From NCBI GenBank assembly GCA_003445735.1, contig DMCR01000130.1:1-8410 (forward strand): a stretch of DNA of 8,410 nucleotides, in the 5' to 3' direction. The notes under the pieces were generated by a model. It searched no databases. It was not told the origin of the DNA and was given only the letters and a program-made list of their open reading frames with translations. A program made the translations under genes and the position numbers. This DNA is from Cryomorphaceae bacterium. Its GTDB lineage: Bacteria; Bacteroidota; Bacteroidia; Flavobacteriales; Schleiferiaceae. Positions 1 through 6,765 of this stretch are shown here, piece after piece (the stretch's first letter is position 1; every line of letters begins with the position of its first letter).

Positions 1-2724
1 ACCACGTGCACGAACAGTTACATCAGGATTCAAGACCATACGGCCGTAATCATCCTGTGCTGGGTTCACATCTGTGAACTTTTCGTTTGCTTGGTAGTTG
101 AACCAGTTGAATCGACGTACTTTGTACGGACAGTTGTTCGCACAATAACGAGTACCGATACATCTGTTGTACGCCATGTGATTCAAACCTTCACGTGAAT
201 GAACGGTTGCGCCTACCGGACATACGGTTTCACATGGAGCGTGGTTACAATGCTGACACATTACTGGCTGGAAAACCACCGATGGGCTCTCTGAAGGAAC
301 TTCCATCTTGGCGTACTTCTCAATAGCACCAATACCTTCTTCTTCTGCAACCGCTTCGGTCATTTCTGAGGAGTAGTAACGGTCGATACGCAACCAGTGC
401 ATATCCCGGTGACGACGAACCTCATCTTTACCAACTACAGCTACATTATTTTCTAAGGAGCAAGCCACGACACAAGCACCACAACCTGTACAAGAGTTCA
501 AATCAATAGACATGTTCCACATGTGTGATGTCTCGTGATCATGGTCGTCCCATAGATTCGTTTCAAAGGCACTAAGCGGACCTTTATGTGTTTCGAAAGT
601 TGGAGTCTCGTTCCATTCTGCCACATTGCCGTGCAAGAATGTAGGAAGATTGATTTCGTTTACAATCTTACGGCCCATCATCGTGTGGGCAAGCTGTACT
701 GAAGCGAAACCGTGTTCTACTTCGGTAGCAGCGATCTCAGCCGAAGCATAGGTTGAAGTAGTAGCGAGAAGTGTATTTGCATTAACTCCTACTCCATTAC
801 CAACTTTACCAACAGATTCGCGTCCAAAACCAACAGCTAGGCCTACAGATCCTTGTGTTTGTCCTGGTTGAATCCATACTGGAACGTTCTCCAGGGTAGT
901 GCCGTTCACTTTAATGTTCACGGTATTCCCGTTCATCGCGCCATTTGATTGTGCATAGTTCTCTACGCCTAGTTCTACAGCATCAGCAGCAGACATCACC
1001 AAGTAGTTGTCCCATGACAAACGCGAGATAGGATCTGGAAGCTCATATACCCAAGGGTTATTTGCATTTGAACCAGCACCCATACCTGCTTTGGTGTATG
1101 TGTAGAATTCGAGGCCTTCAATTGCTGCGCTTACTATTGCATCAGATAGATCTACTAATGCTACATTAGAATCCAATGGTGGTGATGTAGCAAAACCGTC
1201 GTGCAACAATGCATTCCAAGCTTTAGCGTTTCCGGTAGTTGATGCACTTGCTTTTATCAAATCAATAGCGCTTTCAGAACCTCCTGCCAAGCCATTTACG
1301 ATTTCAACCGCACTCTTGCTGTCGAAAAGCGGACTAATAGTCGGCTGACCTACCGCATAAACACGATCTACAGGTATAGCATCCGTCCAAGCCTCAAGAT
1401 AGTGGCTCAATGGAAGCGCAACCTTAGCTTTAGAGGCAGTTTCGTCTTCACGATCTGCTATACTCACAAGGTTTACTTTATCAGCCTGTGCTGCCATCTC
1501 CGCAGAGAAGTACAACACATTACTATCGAGAGTGATGATGGTATCTACAGCACCTGCTTTAACATCTGCCAAAAGCGCATTGAAAGCGCTATCAGAACCT
1601 GTTAAAGTGTACTCAAGTGTTGCGGTATTGAAGGCTTCCGAACCAAGTAGTTCATTTGTTTTAGCAGCCAATTTCTCTGCAGTAGAAGAATTCAAACCGT
1701 TTAACAATAAAGCACCTGATCCTGCTTGAATCAACTCCATTGCAGCATTATCGATAGAACTTGCGATTTCTTCGCGTACTGCCGGTGCCGCAATTTTATC
1801 AGAACCTGTTGCAGCTGCAACCTTGTTATATATGTGTGCAAGTACTATTTCGTACTCACTTACTTTCGCCTTGATGCGAGCATCTGCATTCGAACCTGAA
1901 AGTGATAGACCTGCTTCCACCTGAATGTGGCGTAGCATTCCTTCACCTGGCTTGCGAGCTGCAGCATAGGCACCCATCAGGTTGTCACCGCCCCAATCGC
2001 CCAAGAAATCAGCACCTATGGCAACAACTGCAGAAGCTTTATCTATGGAAACAGTAGGTAGACCACGACGACCAGTAAGGCTCTCATATACATCTGCACG
2101 TGCGCTCTGGCTTACTGCATCTACACTTACATGGCGCAACCCAAGTTTTGAGATAGCTGTTTTCAATGCTGGGCTAATAATAGAGCCACTTACCAAAACA
2201 CTGTTTTCGGTCATGAGCGCACGAGCGGCTGCCATTGCATCTCCCCATGAAGAGGCAACACCGTCCACCATAGGGCTCTGCATGCGCGCTCCATCGTACA
2301 AGCTCAATACTGAAGCTTGAACGCGGGCATTCGTCGCGCCATTAAAAGGAGCATCATTATTAGGCTCAATCTTAATCGGACGCCCTTCGCGTGTTTTAAC
2401 CAACACAGAAGCGAAATCAAATCCATCATATGAAACAGATGCATAATAATTAGGTACACCTGGGGTGAGACTATCTGGCTGCACCACGTAAGGGATACTT
2501 TCTACGATAGGAGCCTCACAAGCTGCAAGCGTTGCAGCCGCAGTAGAAAATCCCATGAATTTCAAGAAATCTCTTCTCGAAGTTTCTCCGTCAGCCAACT
2601 CGTCTTTTCCGAGGAAATCTGCTTGGCTAATTTCGTTTGAGAATTCGTTTTGAGCGAGCTTTTCTGCGAGTTCTGGATTAGATTGATCCTCAATCCCTCT
2701 CCAATATTTATTGTTCTCAGTCAT
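1..2724 (-). CDS. actB: ActB, iron-sulfur subunit of alternative complex III (3' end beyond window)
   Basis: Periplasm-facing subunit of alternative complex III, the quinol-oxidising complex that passes electrons to cytochrome c or a terminal oxidase. The frame is open for 908 codons and continues past the left edge; homologues have roughly 1,000 residues, so about the last tenth is missing. Seen in order: an N-terminal extension; a twin-arginine signal (R50-R51-D-F-L-K) followed by a small-residue stretch ending in lipobox-like L-A-A-C69; a molybdopterin-oxidoreductase-like domain to about residue 690; then a ferredoxin-like domain with cysteines C745/C748/C751/C755, C823/C826/C831/C835 and C855/C861/C865. 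The fourth cysteine group lies outside the window. Apart from C69 there is no cysteine before C745, which fits the known lack of molybdenum cofactor in ActB. The start lies 12 bases after the actA stop, so the two are surely one operon. No Shine-Dalgarno sequence is visible. Family assignment is firm. Confidence 0.95.
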   Translation of the reverse strand, partial: MTENNKYWRGIEDQSNPELAEKLAQNEFSNEISQADFLGKDELADGETSRRDFLKFMGFSTAAATLAACEAPIVESIPYVVQPDSLTPGVPNYYASVSYDGFDFASVLVKTREGRPIKIEPNNDAPFNGATNARVQASVLSLYDGARMQSPMVDGVASSWGDAMAAARALMTENSVLVSGSIISPALKTAISKLGLRHVSVDAVSQSARADVYESLTGRRGLPTVSIDKASAVVAIGADFLGDWGGDNLMGAYAAARKPGEGMLRHIQVEAGLSLSGSNADARIKAKVSEYEIVLAHIYNKVAAATGSDKIAAPAVREEIASSIDNAAMELIQAGSGALLLNGLNSSTAEKLAAKTNELLGSEAFNTATLEYTLTGSDSAFNALLADVKAGAVDTIITLDSNVLYFSAEMAAQADKVNLVSIADREDETASKAKVALPLSHYLEAWTDAIPVDRVYAVGQPTISPLFDSKSAVEIVNGLAGGSESAIDLIKASASTTGNAKAWNALLHDGFATSPPLDSNVALVDLSDAIVSAAIEGLEFYTYTKAGMGAGSNANNPWVYELPDPISRLSWDNYLVMSAADAVELGVENYAQSNGAMNGNTVNIKVNGTTLENVPVWIQPGQTQGSVGLAVGFGRESVGKVGNGVGVNANTLLATTSTYASAEIAATEVEHGFASVQLAHTMMGRKIVNEINLPTFLHGNVAEWNETPTFETHKGPLSAFETNLWDDHDHETSHMWNMSIDLNSCTGCGACVVACSLENNVAVVGKDEVRRHRDMHWLRIDRYYSSEMTEAVAEEEGIGAIEKYAKMEVPSESPSVVFQPVMCQHCNHAPCETVCPVGATVHSREGLNHMAYNRCIGTRYCANNCPYKVRRFNWFNYQANEKFTDVNPAQDDYGRMVLNPDVTVRARG

Positions 2725-2736
2725 TGCTGCTTCTAA

Positions 2737-4011
2737 TTAGTAGTGACACTTACCACATTCCAAACCACCGATTTTCTCAGCAGTGATTTTCTCTCCGTGG
2801 TATTTCTCAGTTAATTCTTCGTGGAAGTCTTGGTAGTATTCGTTCTTGTTGAACTGAACTTCGGTTTCACGGTGACAGTTAATACACCATCCCATAGTCA
2901 ATTCTGAATACTGGTATACTTCCTCCATAGTCTCCACTGGACCGTGACATTCTTGACACTCTAACTGACCTGCATTCACGTGCTGGCTGTGGTTGAAGTA
3001 TGCCAAATCTGGTAGGTTATGAATGCGTACCCACTTGATTGGCCGTTGTTCATATCCTTCGATATATTGGCGGTTTTCAGAATCCCAACCAATTGCTGCA
3101 TAGATTTTAGCAATCTCCGGAGAACCTTCACCGTCATATTTCAAGTTACCTGCATTGTCTGTGATTTCAGAACCGTCCACGTACATGTGACAGTTCATAC
3201 ATACGTTCGCTGACGGAATACCCGAATGCTTCGAGTGACGAGCTGAACTGTGGCAATAGTTACAGTCGATCTGGTTCTCTCCCGCGTGGAGTGCATGCGA
3301 GAACGCGATGGGCTGCTCTGGCTGGTAGTTTTGCTCCATGCCAATGCCCATCATCCAGCCATATAATTGGCTCAAAAACGCTACCGTAATAACTACAGTG
3401 CTTACTGTTACAAAGCCTTTGTTGTTGATTAATCGGCCCCAAAACCAACCTGCTTCATCCAAGATGCTAACAGGATCTTTGCCTTGCACAAGACGAAGAG
3501 TGTTCTTCATGCGAGCGAGAAGCATCACCATGAGGAAGAGTAGGATGCCCAATCCGATAGTGATCTCACTATCATAGTTTTTACCCTCGACAACCACGGT
3601 AGTGCCGCCGGCTAAATCCCCACCTGGAGGAACTGGTTTCTTATCACCTTCAATAGTGTATTGAAGGATGTCGAAAATATCTTGATCGCTCAGTGAAGGA
3701 AACGCACTCATCACAGAACCATTGTATTCCTCAAATATGGCAATGGCATCTGCATCACCTGAGGCGCGTAATTCCGCATTGTTTCTAATCCAAGCAAGCA
3801 GCCACTCCTCAGAATACTTGTCAGTCACGCCTGATAGAGCTGGACCTATGAGTTTCTTGTCGAGTTTATGACAACTAGCACATTGGGATTTGAAGAGCTT
3901 TTTACCGTTTGAAGCGTCCCCTTCGAAAGCGGACACGGTTGTAACAGAAAAAAAGAAGATAAATGCTGCCAGAACGGAGCCTAGACTTCTTCGGTTTGAA
4001 CTTGTGTACAT
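2737..4011 (-). CDS. actA: ActA, multihaem cytochrome c subunit of alternative complex III
   Basis: Membrane-anchored cytochrome c subunit carrying electrons from the complex to its acceptor; 424 residues. A signal peptide covers about residues 1-28 (ending V-S-A). An N-terminal mono-haem cytochrome domain follows with C44-A-S-C-H48 and a likely distal ligand M101. Two membrane spans (about 149-167 and 201-222) enclose a short cytoplasmic loop. The periplasmic C-terminal part holds five CxxCH sites beginning at C250, C271, C352, C376 and C419; the last sits two residues from the end. Six haem c groups are therefore predicted. The pentahaem part is the classic ActA module. The fused mono-haem domain is, as I recall, usual in Flavobacteriia. 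It is the first gene of the operon with actB 12 bases downstream. A plus-strand AGGAGG adjoins the start codon but is in the wrong orientation to be a ribosome binding site. Confidence 0.95.
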   Translation of the reverse strand: MYTSSNRRSLGSVLAAFIFFFSVTTVSAFEGDASNGKKLFKSQCASCHKLDKKLIGPALSGVTDKYSEEWLLAWIRNNAELRASGDADAIAIFEEYNGSVMSAFPSLSDQDIFDILQYTIEGDKKPVPPGGDLAGGTTVVVEGKNYDSEITIGLGILLFLMVMLLARMKNTLRLVQGKDPVSILDEAGWFWGRLINNKGFVTVSTVVITVAFLSQLYGWMMGIGMEQNYQPEQPIAFSHALHAGENQIDCNYCHSSARHSKHSGIPSANVCMNCHMYVDGSEITDNAGNLKYDGEGSPEIAKIYAAIGWDSENRQYIEGYEQRPIKWVRIHNLPDLAYFNHSQHVNAGQLECQECHGPVETMEEVYQYSELTMGWCINCHRETEVQFNKNEYYQDFHEELTEKYHGEKITAEKIGGLECGKCHY

Positions 4012-4043
4012 AGGAGGCCTAATAATAGCTATTCAGTGTGCCG

Positions 4044-4051
4044 CAAAAATA
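4044..4051 (-). promoter_or_regulatory. Predicted -7 promoter element for actA-actB
   Basis: Read on the minus strand this is TATTTTTG, an exact match to the Bacteroidota -7 consensus TAnnTTTG. It would place the transcription start near 4037, about 26 bases before the actA start codon. No good TTG element is visible at the -33 distance (roughly 4068-4075 reads CCCTTTTT-like on this strand). The promoter may therefore be weak or need an activator; the inverted repeats just upstream would be candidate sites. Confidence 0.4.
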
Positions 4052-4160
4052 AGGTTCAGCGCCCGAAAAAGGGTGGTATATTTTGTAAAATATTAATTTG
4101 GAATGGTTCTAAATTAACTTGTGTTACAACACCCATTTTCGGCACGAGTTTTGGTACCTT

Positions 4161-4168
4161 TACCTTTG
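4161..4168 (+). promoter_or_regulatory. Predicted -7 promoter element for the SPOR-domain gene
   Basis: TACCTTTG matches the Bacteroidota -7 consensus TAnnTTTG exactly. The expected transcription start is near 4174, leaving a leader of about 15 bases before the ATG at 4189. The upstream -33 element is poor: only TTTTC at about 4136-4140 lies near the right distance. The position supports 4189 rather than 4036 as the translation start. Confidence 0.42.
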
Positions 4169-4188
4169 ACAAAATATCACCACGGCAG

Positions 4189-4623
4189 ATGCACTACAAA
4201 ACACTCCTAATATCACTGATAATCAGCCTTAAAGGATTTTCAACCGAGCTCACAGATACCCTCGAAGTTGCCCCAAATGTCGACTCTGTCTACGCCCATT
4301 ATGTTCAATCTCAAGAGAGTGAAGTTTTTAAAGGTTTTACGATCCAATTATTTAGTGGCGACCGCGATAATGCGAACAAGGTCAGAGCCAAAGTAGTTGG
4401 CCTGGGTTTAGGGGAGGCTAGAGTCATCTATAAAGCCCCAAATTTCAAGGTTTATATAGGTTCTTTTCCCACGATTTTGATGGCCGAACATGAGCGTTTG
4501 CGCTGGTTGATGTATTTCCCCGACGCCTTTGTCGTGCAAACTTTAGTGCCGCTCTACCCTATTGAATTCCCTAGCGCTGCTGCTCAAGATTCTCTAATCG
4601 CGCCTGAAGATTCTCGCGAATAG
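4189..4623 (+). CDS. Small exported SPOR-domain protein
   Basis: A 144-residue protein, the only plus-strand gene here. Residues 1-18 look like a short signal peptide, although K15 interrupts the hydrophobic run, so export is probable rather than certain. Residues about 47-121 form one SPOR repeat, opening with G-F-T-I-Q-L-F-S-G and closing with V-Y-I-G-S-F followed by A-F-V-V. SPOR domains bind denuded peptidoglycan glycan strands and often mark division or envelope proteins; many Bacteroidota encode such minimal single-domain versions of unknown role. The frame is open upstream to an ATG at 4036, but that extension would cover the predicted promoter and place the signal peptide internally. 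The last 53 bases overlap the 3' end of the convergent DUF3089 gene. The cellular partner is unknown. Confidence 0.8.
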   Translation: MHYKTLLISLIISLKGFSTELTDTLEVAPNVDSVYAHYVQSQESEVFKGFTIQLFSGDRDNANKVRAKVVGLGLGEARVIYKAPNFKVYIGSFPTILMAEHERLRWLMYFPDAFVVQTLVPLYPIEFPSAAAQDSLIAPEDSRE

Positions 4624-5554
4624 AGAGGTAATAGAGGTTGATATCACCGCGGTGATAATCCTTCGTTCTGATGAGCCAACTGCCCTTGAATATTGGGCGA
4701 TCGGCGATAATGATTCCATCTTTAATTTGGGCGCCAATTAACCCAGGCAATATCTCTCCACTTTCAAAAACTATCGCACCTGGATTTTCTTTTGCAGGGA
4801 CTTTGGCGGATGAAATATCCCAACTCAAAGGGTTTACCACGCCAACTATTGAACTATTGCTTGATGGTTCAACAGATTTATGGAACGTTCTCCATGAGAC
4901 AAAACACCCGGTCTGCAACGGATCTTCACAAAGCGGGATAGGTAAGTCGGCTAAGACAGGCATACCAATGAGGTAAGCAATGACTAATCGGTCCTGCAAT
5001 TCCTTATCAAATTCATCGCGTATCAAATGTTCCAAATGATCTGTGCCTTGACTATGCGAGGCTAAAACAAAGGGAACATCTGGACCGATATCAACGAGGA
5101 ATTGCTCGAACGCGGTGCGCACATCATTGTACGCCAAATTATACGCATTTACGGTAGTCGTATTCGGCGCTACATTATAGACTTGGTAGGCGGCTTGACG
5201 GTAATACGGAGCATATACAGGACCGGCAACGTTGAAGGCGCTGCTCTGCATTTTCACGGCAAAATGCGTGCGTTCCCGAACCTCTTCCGAATAGGAATAA
5301 GCATTCCACGATCCGCCTTTTTTCGGAAAGTGAGCCGTGGGATATACGTAGAACACTGGAACTCCGAAAGTTCTTGGGGTAGGCACAAAAACGGAATCTG
5401 TCATGTCCAATTTTTCTGCGTGTCCCGCCCAATTATCGAGATCCGTATAATCCGGTGCTGGTGGCACCGTAAAGACCAAATCTTGAGACAACCCACAGCC
5501 CGCCATCGTGGCGGCAAATAAGGCAATAGTAAAGGTTCTTGAATTAGAAAACAT
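4571..5554 (-). CDS. DUF3089 family alpha/beta-hydrolase-like lipoprotein
   Basis: A 327-residue protein of the DUF3089 family, lipase-like alpha/beta hydrolases with no well-established substrate. Residues 1-20 are a lipoprotein signal (hydrophobic run, lipobox M-A-G-C20), so the mature protein should be anchored in the envelope. Family landmarks: F-Y-V-Y-P-T at 68-73, Y-A-P-Y-Y-R-Q-A at 114-121, A-Y-N-D-V-R-T-A-F at 141-149, the nucleophile elbow S-H-S-Q-G with S168, A-Y-L-I-G at 193-197, N-P-L-S-W at 241-245, and a C-terminal D-Y-H (H301), a likely catalytic histidine. The usual first glycine of GHSQG is serine here. The acid residue cannot be placed. The start codon directly abuts the thioredoxin stop codon, so it is the last gene of that operon. 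No terminator follows, because its end overlaps the convergent SPOR gene. Confidence 0.85.
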   Translation of the reverse strand: MFSNSRTFTIALFAATMAGCGLSQDLVFTVPPAPDYTDLDNWAGHAEKLDMTDSVFVPTPRTFGVPVFYVYPTAHFPKKGGSWNAYSYSEEVRERTHFAVKMQSSAFNVAGPVYAPYYRQAAYQVYNVAPNTTTVNAYNLAYNDVRTAFEQFLVDIGPDVPFVLASHSQGTDHLEHLIRDEFDKELQDRLVIAYLIGMPVLADLPIPLCEDPLQTGCFVSWRTFHKSVEPSSNSSIVGVVNPLSWDISSAKVPAKENPGAIVFESGEILPGLIGAQIKDGIIIADRPIFKGSWLIRTKDYHRGDINLYYLSIRENLQARLENLEQQR

Positions 5555-5863
5555 TTAGGCTTGGATCTGCGCTTTTTCTCGAATGATCTGAGCCAATTGA
5601 TACGCCGGTATGACACCGCTCTGACGCCAAATCATTTCTCCGTTTTGGAACAACGTCAAAGTCGGCACGCCTTGAATGCGTAGTGCTTCGGCTAGTTGTG
5701 GATTCTTATCGACATCCACCTTGATGATATTGACGGCCTCACCCATATCTGCAGCCAATTCCTGTAGAATAGGCGACATCATTTTACAGGGTCCACACCA
5801 CTCGGCGAAAAAGTCGATGAGGGTAGGTTTTGGGCTATCAATGATTTCTGTAAAGCTTGCCAT
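5555..5863 (-). CDS. Thioredoxin
   Basis: A 102-residue single-domain thioredoxin, slightly shorter than E. coli TrxA. The active site is W22-C23-G24-P25-C26-K27 after strand L-I-D-F-F-A, and the conserved cis-proline is P67 in G-V-P-T. There is no signal peptide, so it should act in the cytoplasm, reducing disulfides or persulfides using electrons from thioredoxin reductase. It is third in the operon: 18 bases after the lipoprotein rhodanese and zero bases before the DUF3089 hydrolase, which suggests coupled translation. Placement behind two rhodaneses suggests it may reduce persulfides or oxidised rhodanese cysteines, but this is inference. It may not be the main thioredoxin of the cell, so I give no symbol. 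Confidence 0.93.
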   Translation of the reverse strand: MASFTEIIDSPKPTLIDFFAEWCGPCKMMSPILQELAADMGEAVNIIKVDVDKNPQLAEALRIQGVPTLTLFQNGEMIWRQSGVIPAYQLAQIIREKAQIQA

Positions 5864-5881
5864 GATTAGGGGGGTTAGGGG

Positions 5882-6313
5882 TTATTTGGCAACGGGTTGT
5901 TTTCCGGCCCATGCACCCATACCCCCTCGGAGGTTGTATACGGTGGTAAAGCCCATTTGTCTCATAATTTGCGCAGCCTGACCTGAGCGATTGCCGCTTC
6001 TGCAATACACATAAACGGGTACTTCTGGGTCCAATTTCGACAGCTCCTCTTGAAAGTCACTGCGGTAGAAATCGATCTGGTTTGCGCCTTTGATATGGCC
6101 CATGGAGAACTCTCGGTCCGTACGCACGTCCAAGAGCACTCCCTCGGGTCCGTTATTGATTAAATCTGTAAACTTCTCGACCCCAACATTCCTGTTAATC
6201 ACCCCCTCGCTCTGGGTGGTTTCCTCCGCTGTAGTTTTAGATTGACAGCTCACAGCACCACCCCAAAAAAGGGCTGCGACGAGAAGTTGAGGTAAAAGTT
6301 TTACTGATTTCAT
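5882..6313 (-). CDS. Lipoprotein rhodanese (single-domain sulfurtransferase)
   Basis: A 143-residue protein from the chosen start. Residues 1-23 are a lipoprotein signal: basic start, hydrophobic run, and lipobox A-V-S-C23. A single rhodanese domain follows (about 42-138): L-L-D-V-R at 60-64, G-H-I-K-G-A at 72-77 and the active-site loop C104-R-S-G-N-R. The six-residue loop is the sulfurtransferase type rather than the longer loop of Cdc25-like phosphatases. Domain end G-G-M-G-A-W is typical. It would transfer sulfane sulfur through a cysteine persulfide at the periplasmic membrane face. An ATG 36 bases upstream (6349) is in frame, but it lies inside the preceding rhodanese gene and would bury the signal peptide. 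With the start at 6313, the gap to the preceding gene is 4 bases. Confidence 0.88.
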   Translation of the reverse strand: MKSVKLLPQLLVAALFWGGAVSCQSKTTAEETTQSEGVINRNVGVEKFTDLINNGPEGVLLDVRTDREFSMGHIKGANQIDFYRSDFQEELSKLDPEVPVYVYCRSGNRSGQAAQIMRQMGFTTVYNLRGGMGAWAGKQPVAK

Positions 6314-6317
6314 AGTT

Positions 6318-6596
6318 TTACATTTTATGAATAAGAACATCCGAAGCACCGCCTCCGTTCACTCCATCTTCAATTCCTTTTGATTCCAAGAACATCAGCG
6401 CTTGTCCTGAGCGTTGTCCCGAACGGCAAAACACGACTAGTGGACGCGACATTGATTTAAATTCCTCCCAACGCTCAGGAACTTCATCCAAAGGAATGTT
6501 GATGGCGCCTGATACAGATTCAAAAGCAACTTCAGCCGGTGTGCGTACGTCTACTAAAGTGGCCTCTGGGTGGTTGATTGCTTCGTTGATTGTCAT
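6318..6596 (-). CDS. Small cytoplasmic rhodanese-like protein
   Basis: A 92-residue single-domain rhodanese, near the lower size limit of the GlpE-like type. It has no signal peptide and should be cytoplasmic. Landmarks are L-V-D-V-R-T-P-A-E at 14-22, G-A-I-N-I-P-L at 30-36 and the active-site loop C57-R-S-G-Q-R with the persulfide cysteine C57. The end, V-N-G-G-G, resembles the closing G-G motif of the fold. The donor could be thiosulfate or a persulfide; specificity cannot be read from sequence. It is the first gene of a four-gene operon, with an exact -7 promoter element a short distance upstream. The next gene, a second rhodanese with a lipoprotein signal, begins 4 bases after its stop, which gives a matched pair on opposite sides of the membrane. 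Confidence 0.88.
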   Translation of the reverse strand: MTINEAINHPEATLVDVRTPAEVAFESVSGAINIPLDEVPERWEEFKSMSRPLVVFCRSGQRSGQALMFLESKGIEDGVNGGGASDVLIHKM

Positions 6597-6765
6597 AATT
6601 GCTTAATATTTAGTCAAAATTAGCGGCACATTTCAAAACAAGGTGCAACTAAAATCACAGTTGCTTCATAATCTTCGAATTGCTCACCACTTTACATATT
6701 TGTATAAAATTACACATTCGAGTAGGGTCACTTAAAACAAATCTTTATTGATTAGGGCAAAAGAA
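6597..6765. other. Intergenic region between folA and the rhodanese operon
   Basis: A 169-base AT-rich spacer. Its left part carries the promoter of the rhodanese operon. After the folA stop I see no strong intrinsic terminator, only a weak AATC/GATT pairing around 6742-6755 followed by TGTTTT on the minus strand. Read-through from thyA-folA into the rhodanese operon therefore cannot be excluded. No small gene is evident on either strand. Confidence 0.5.
6615..6648 (-). promoter_or_regulatory. Predicted promoter of the rhodanese-thioredoxin-DUF3089 operon
   Basis: On the minus strand the -7 element at 6622-6615 reads TAATTTTG, an exact match to TAnnTTTG. Two possible -33 TTG elements lie upstream, at 6641-6639 (16-base spacer) and 6648-6646 (23-base spacer); the usual Flavobacteriia spacing is about 17-23. 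Transcription would start near 6609, about 12 bases before the ATG. This is the best of the promoter candidates in the window. Confidence 0.5.

Larger units (their letters stand above)
4012..4188. other. Divergent intergenic region between actA and the SPOR gene, with tandem inverted repeats
   Basis: This AT-rich spacer holds both divergent promoters. Between the two -7 elements lie three adjacent inverted repeats: 4078-4093 (ATATTTT, 2-base spacer, AAAATAT), 4094-4116 (TAATTT then GAA, 3-base loop, TTC then AAATTA, one mismatch) and 4121-4132 (GTGTT, 2-base spacer, AACAC). The first lies about 30-40 bases upstream of the predicted actA -7 element. They could be binding sites for a dimeric regulator, but in AT-rich DNA some such symmetry arises by chance. 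Confidence 0.45.

Noticed and set aside
1982..2320. 112-residue open frame on the plus strand opposite actB
   Set aside because: It is antisense to a continuous, well-supported actB frame, its composition is that of a shadow frame, and it has no promoter or start context.
4012..4017. AGGAGG next to the actA start codon
   Set aside because: The motif is on the plus strand while actA is read on the minus strand, and no plus-strand start codon with an open frame follows at a suitable distance.
4036..4188. In-frame upstream extension of the SPOR gene from an ATG at 4036
   Set aside because: It would bury the signal peptide, run through the predicted promoter and inverted repeats, and add residues with no resemblance to the family.
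5102..5521. 139-residue open frame on the plus strand opposite the DUF3089 gene
   Set aside because: It has no recognisable domain and lies fully antisense to a gene with clear family motifs, so it is a shadow frame.
5864..5881. Telomere-like TTAGGG repeats between the thioredoxin and rhodanese genes
   Set aside because: There are only two imperfect units in an 18-base operon spacer. No array and no symmetry; most likely chance.
6314..6349. Longer start for the lipoprotein rhodanese at 6349
   Set aside because: It lies inside the upstream rhodanese gene and places extra residues before a complete lipoprotein signal that begins at 6313.
6680..6725. Possible terminator or operator in TGTATAAAATTACA after folA
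   Set aside because: The arms are only 4 AT-rich bases and no T-run follows in the right direction, so it cannot be told from chance.
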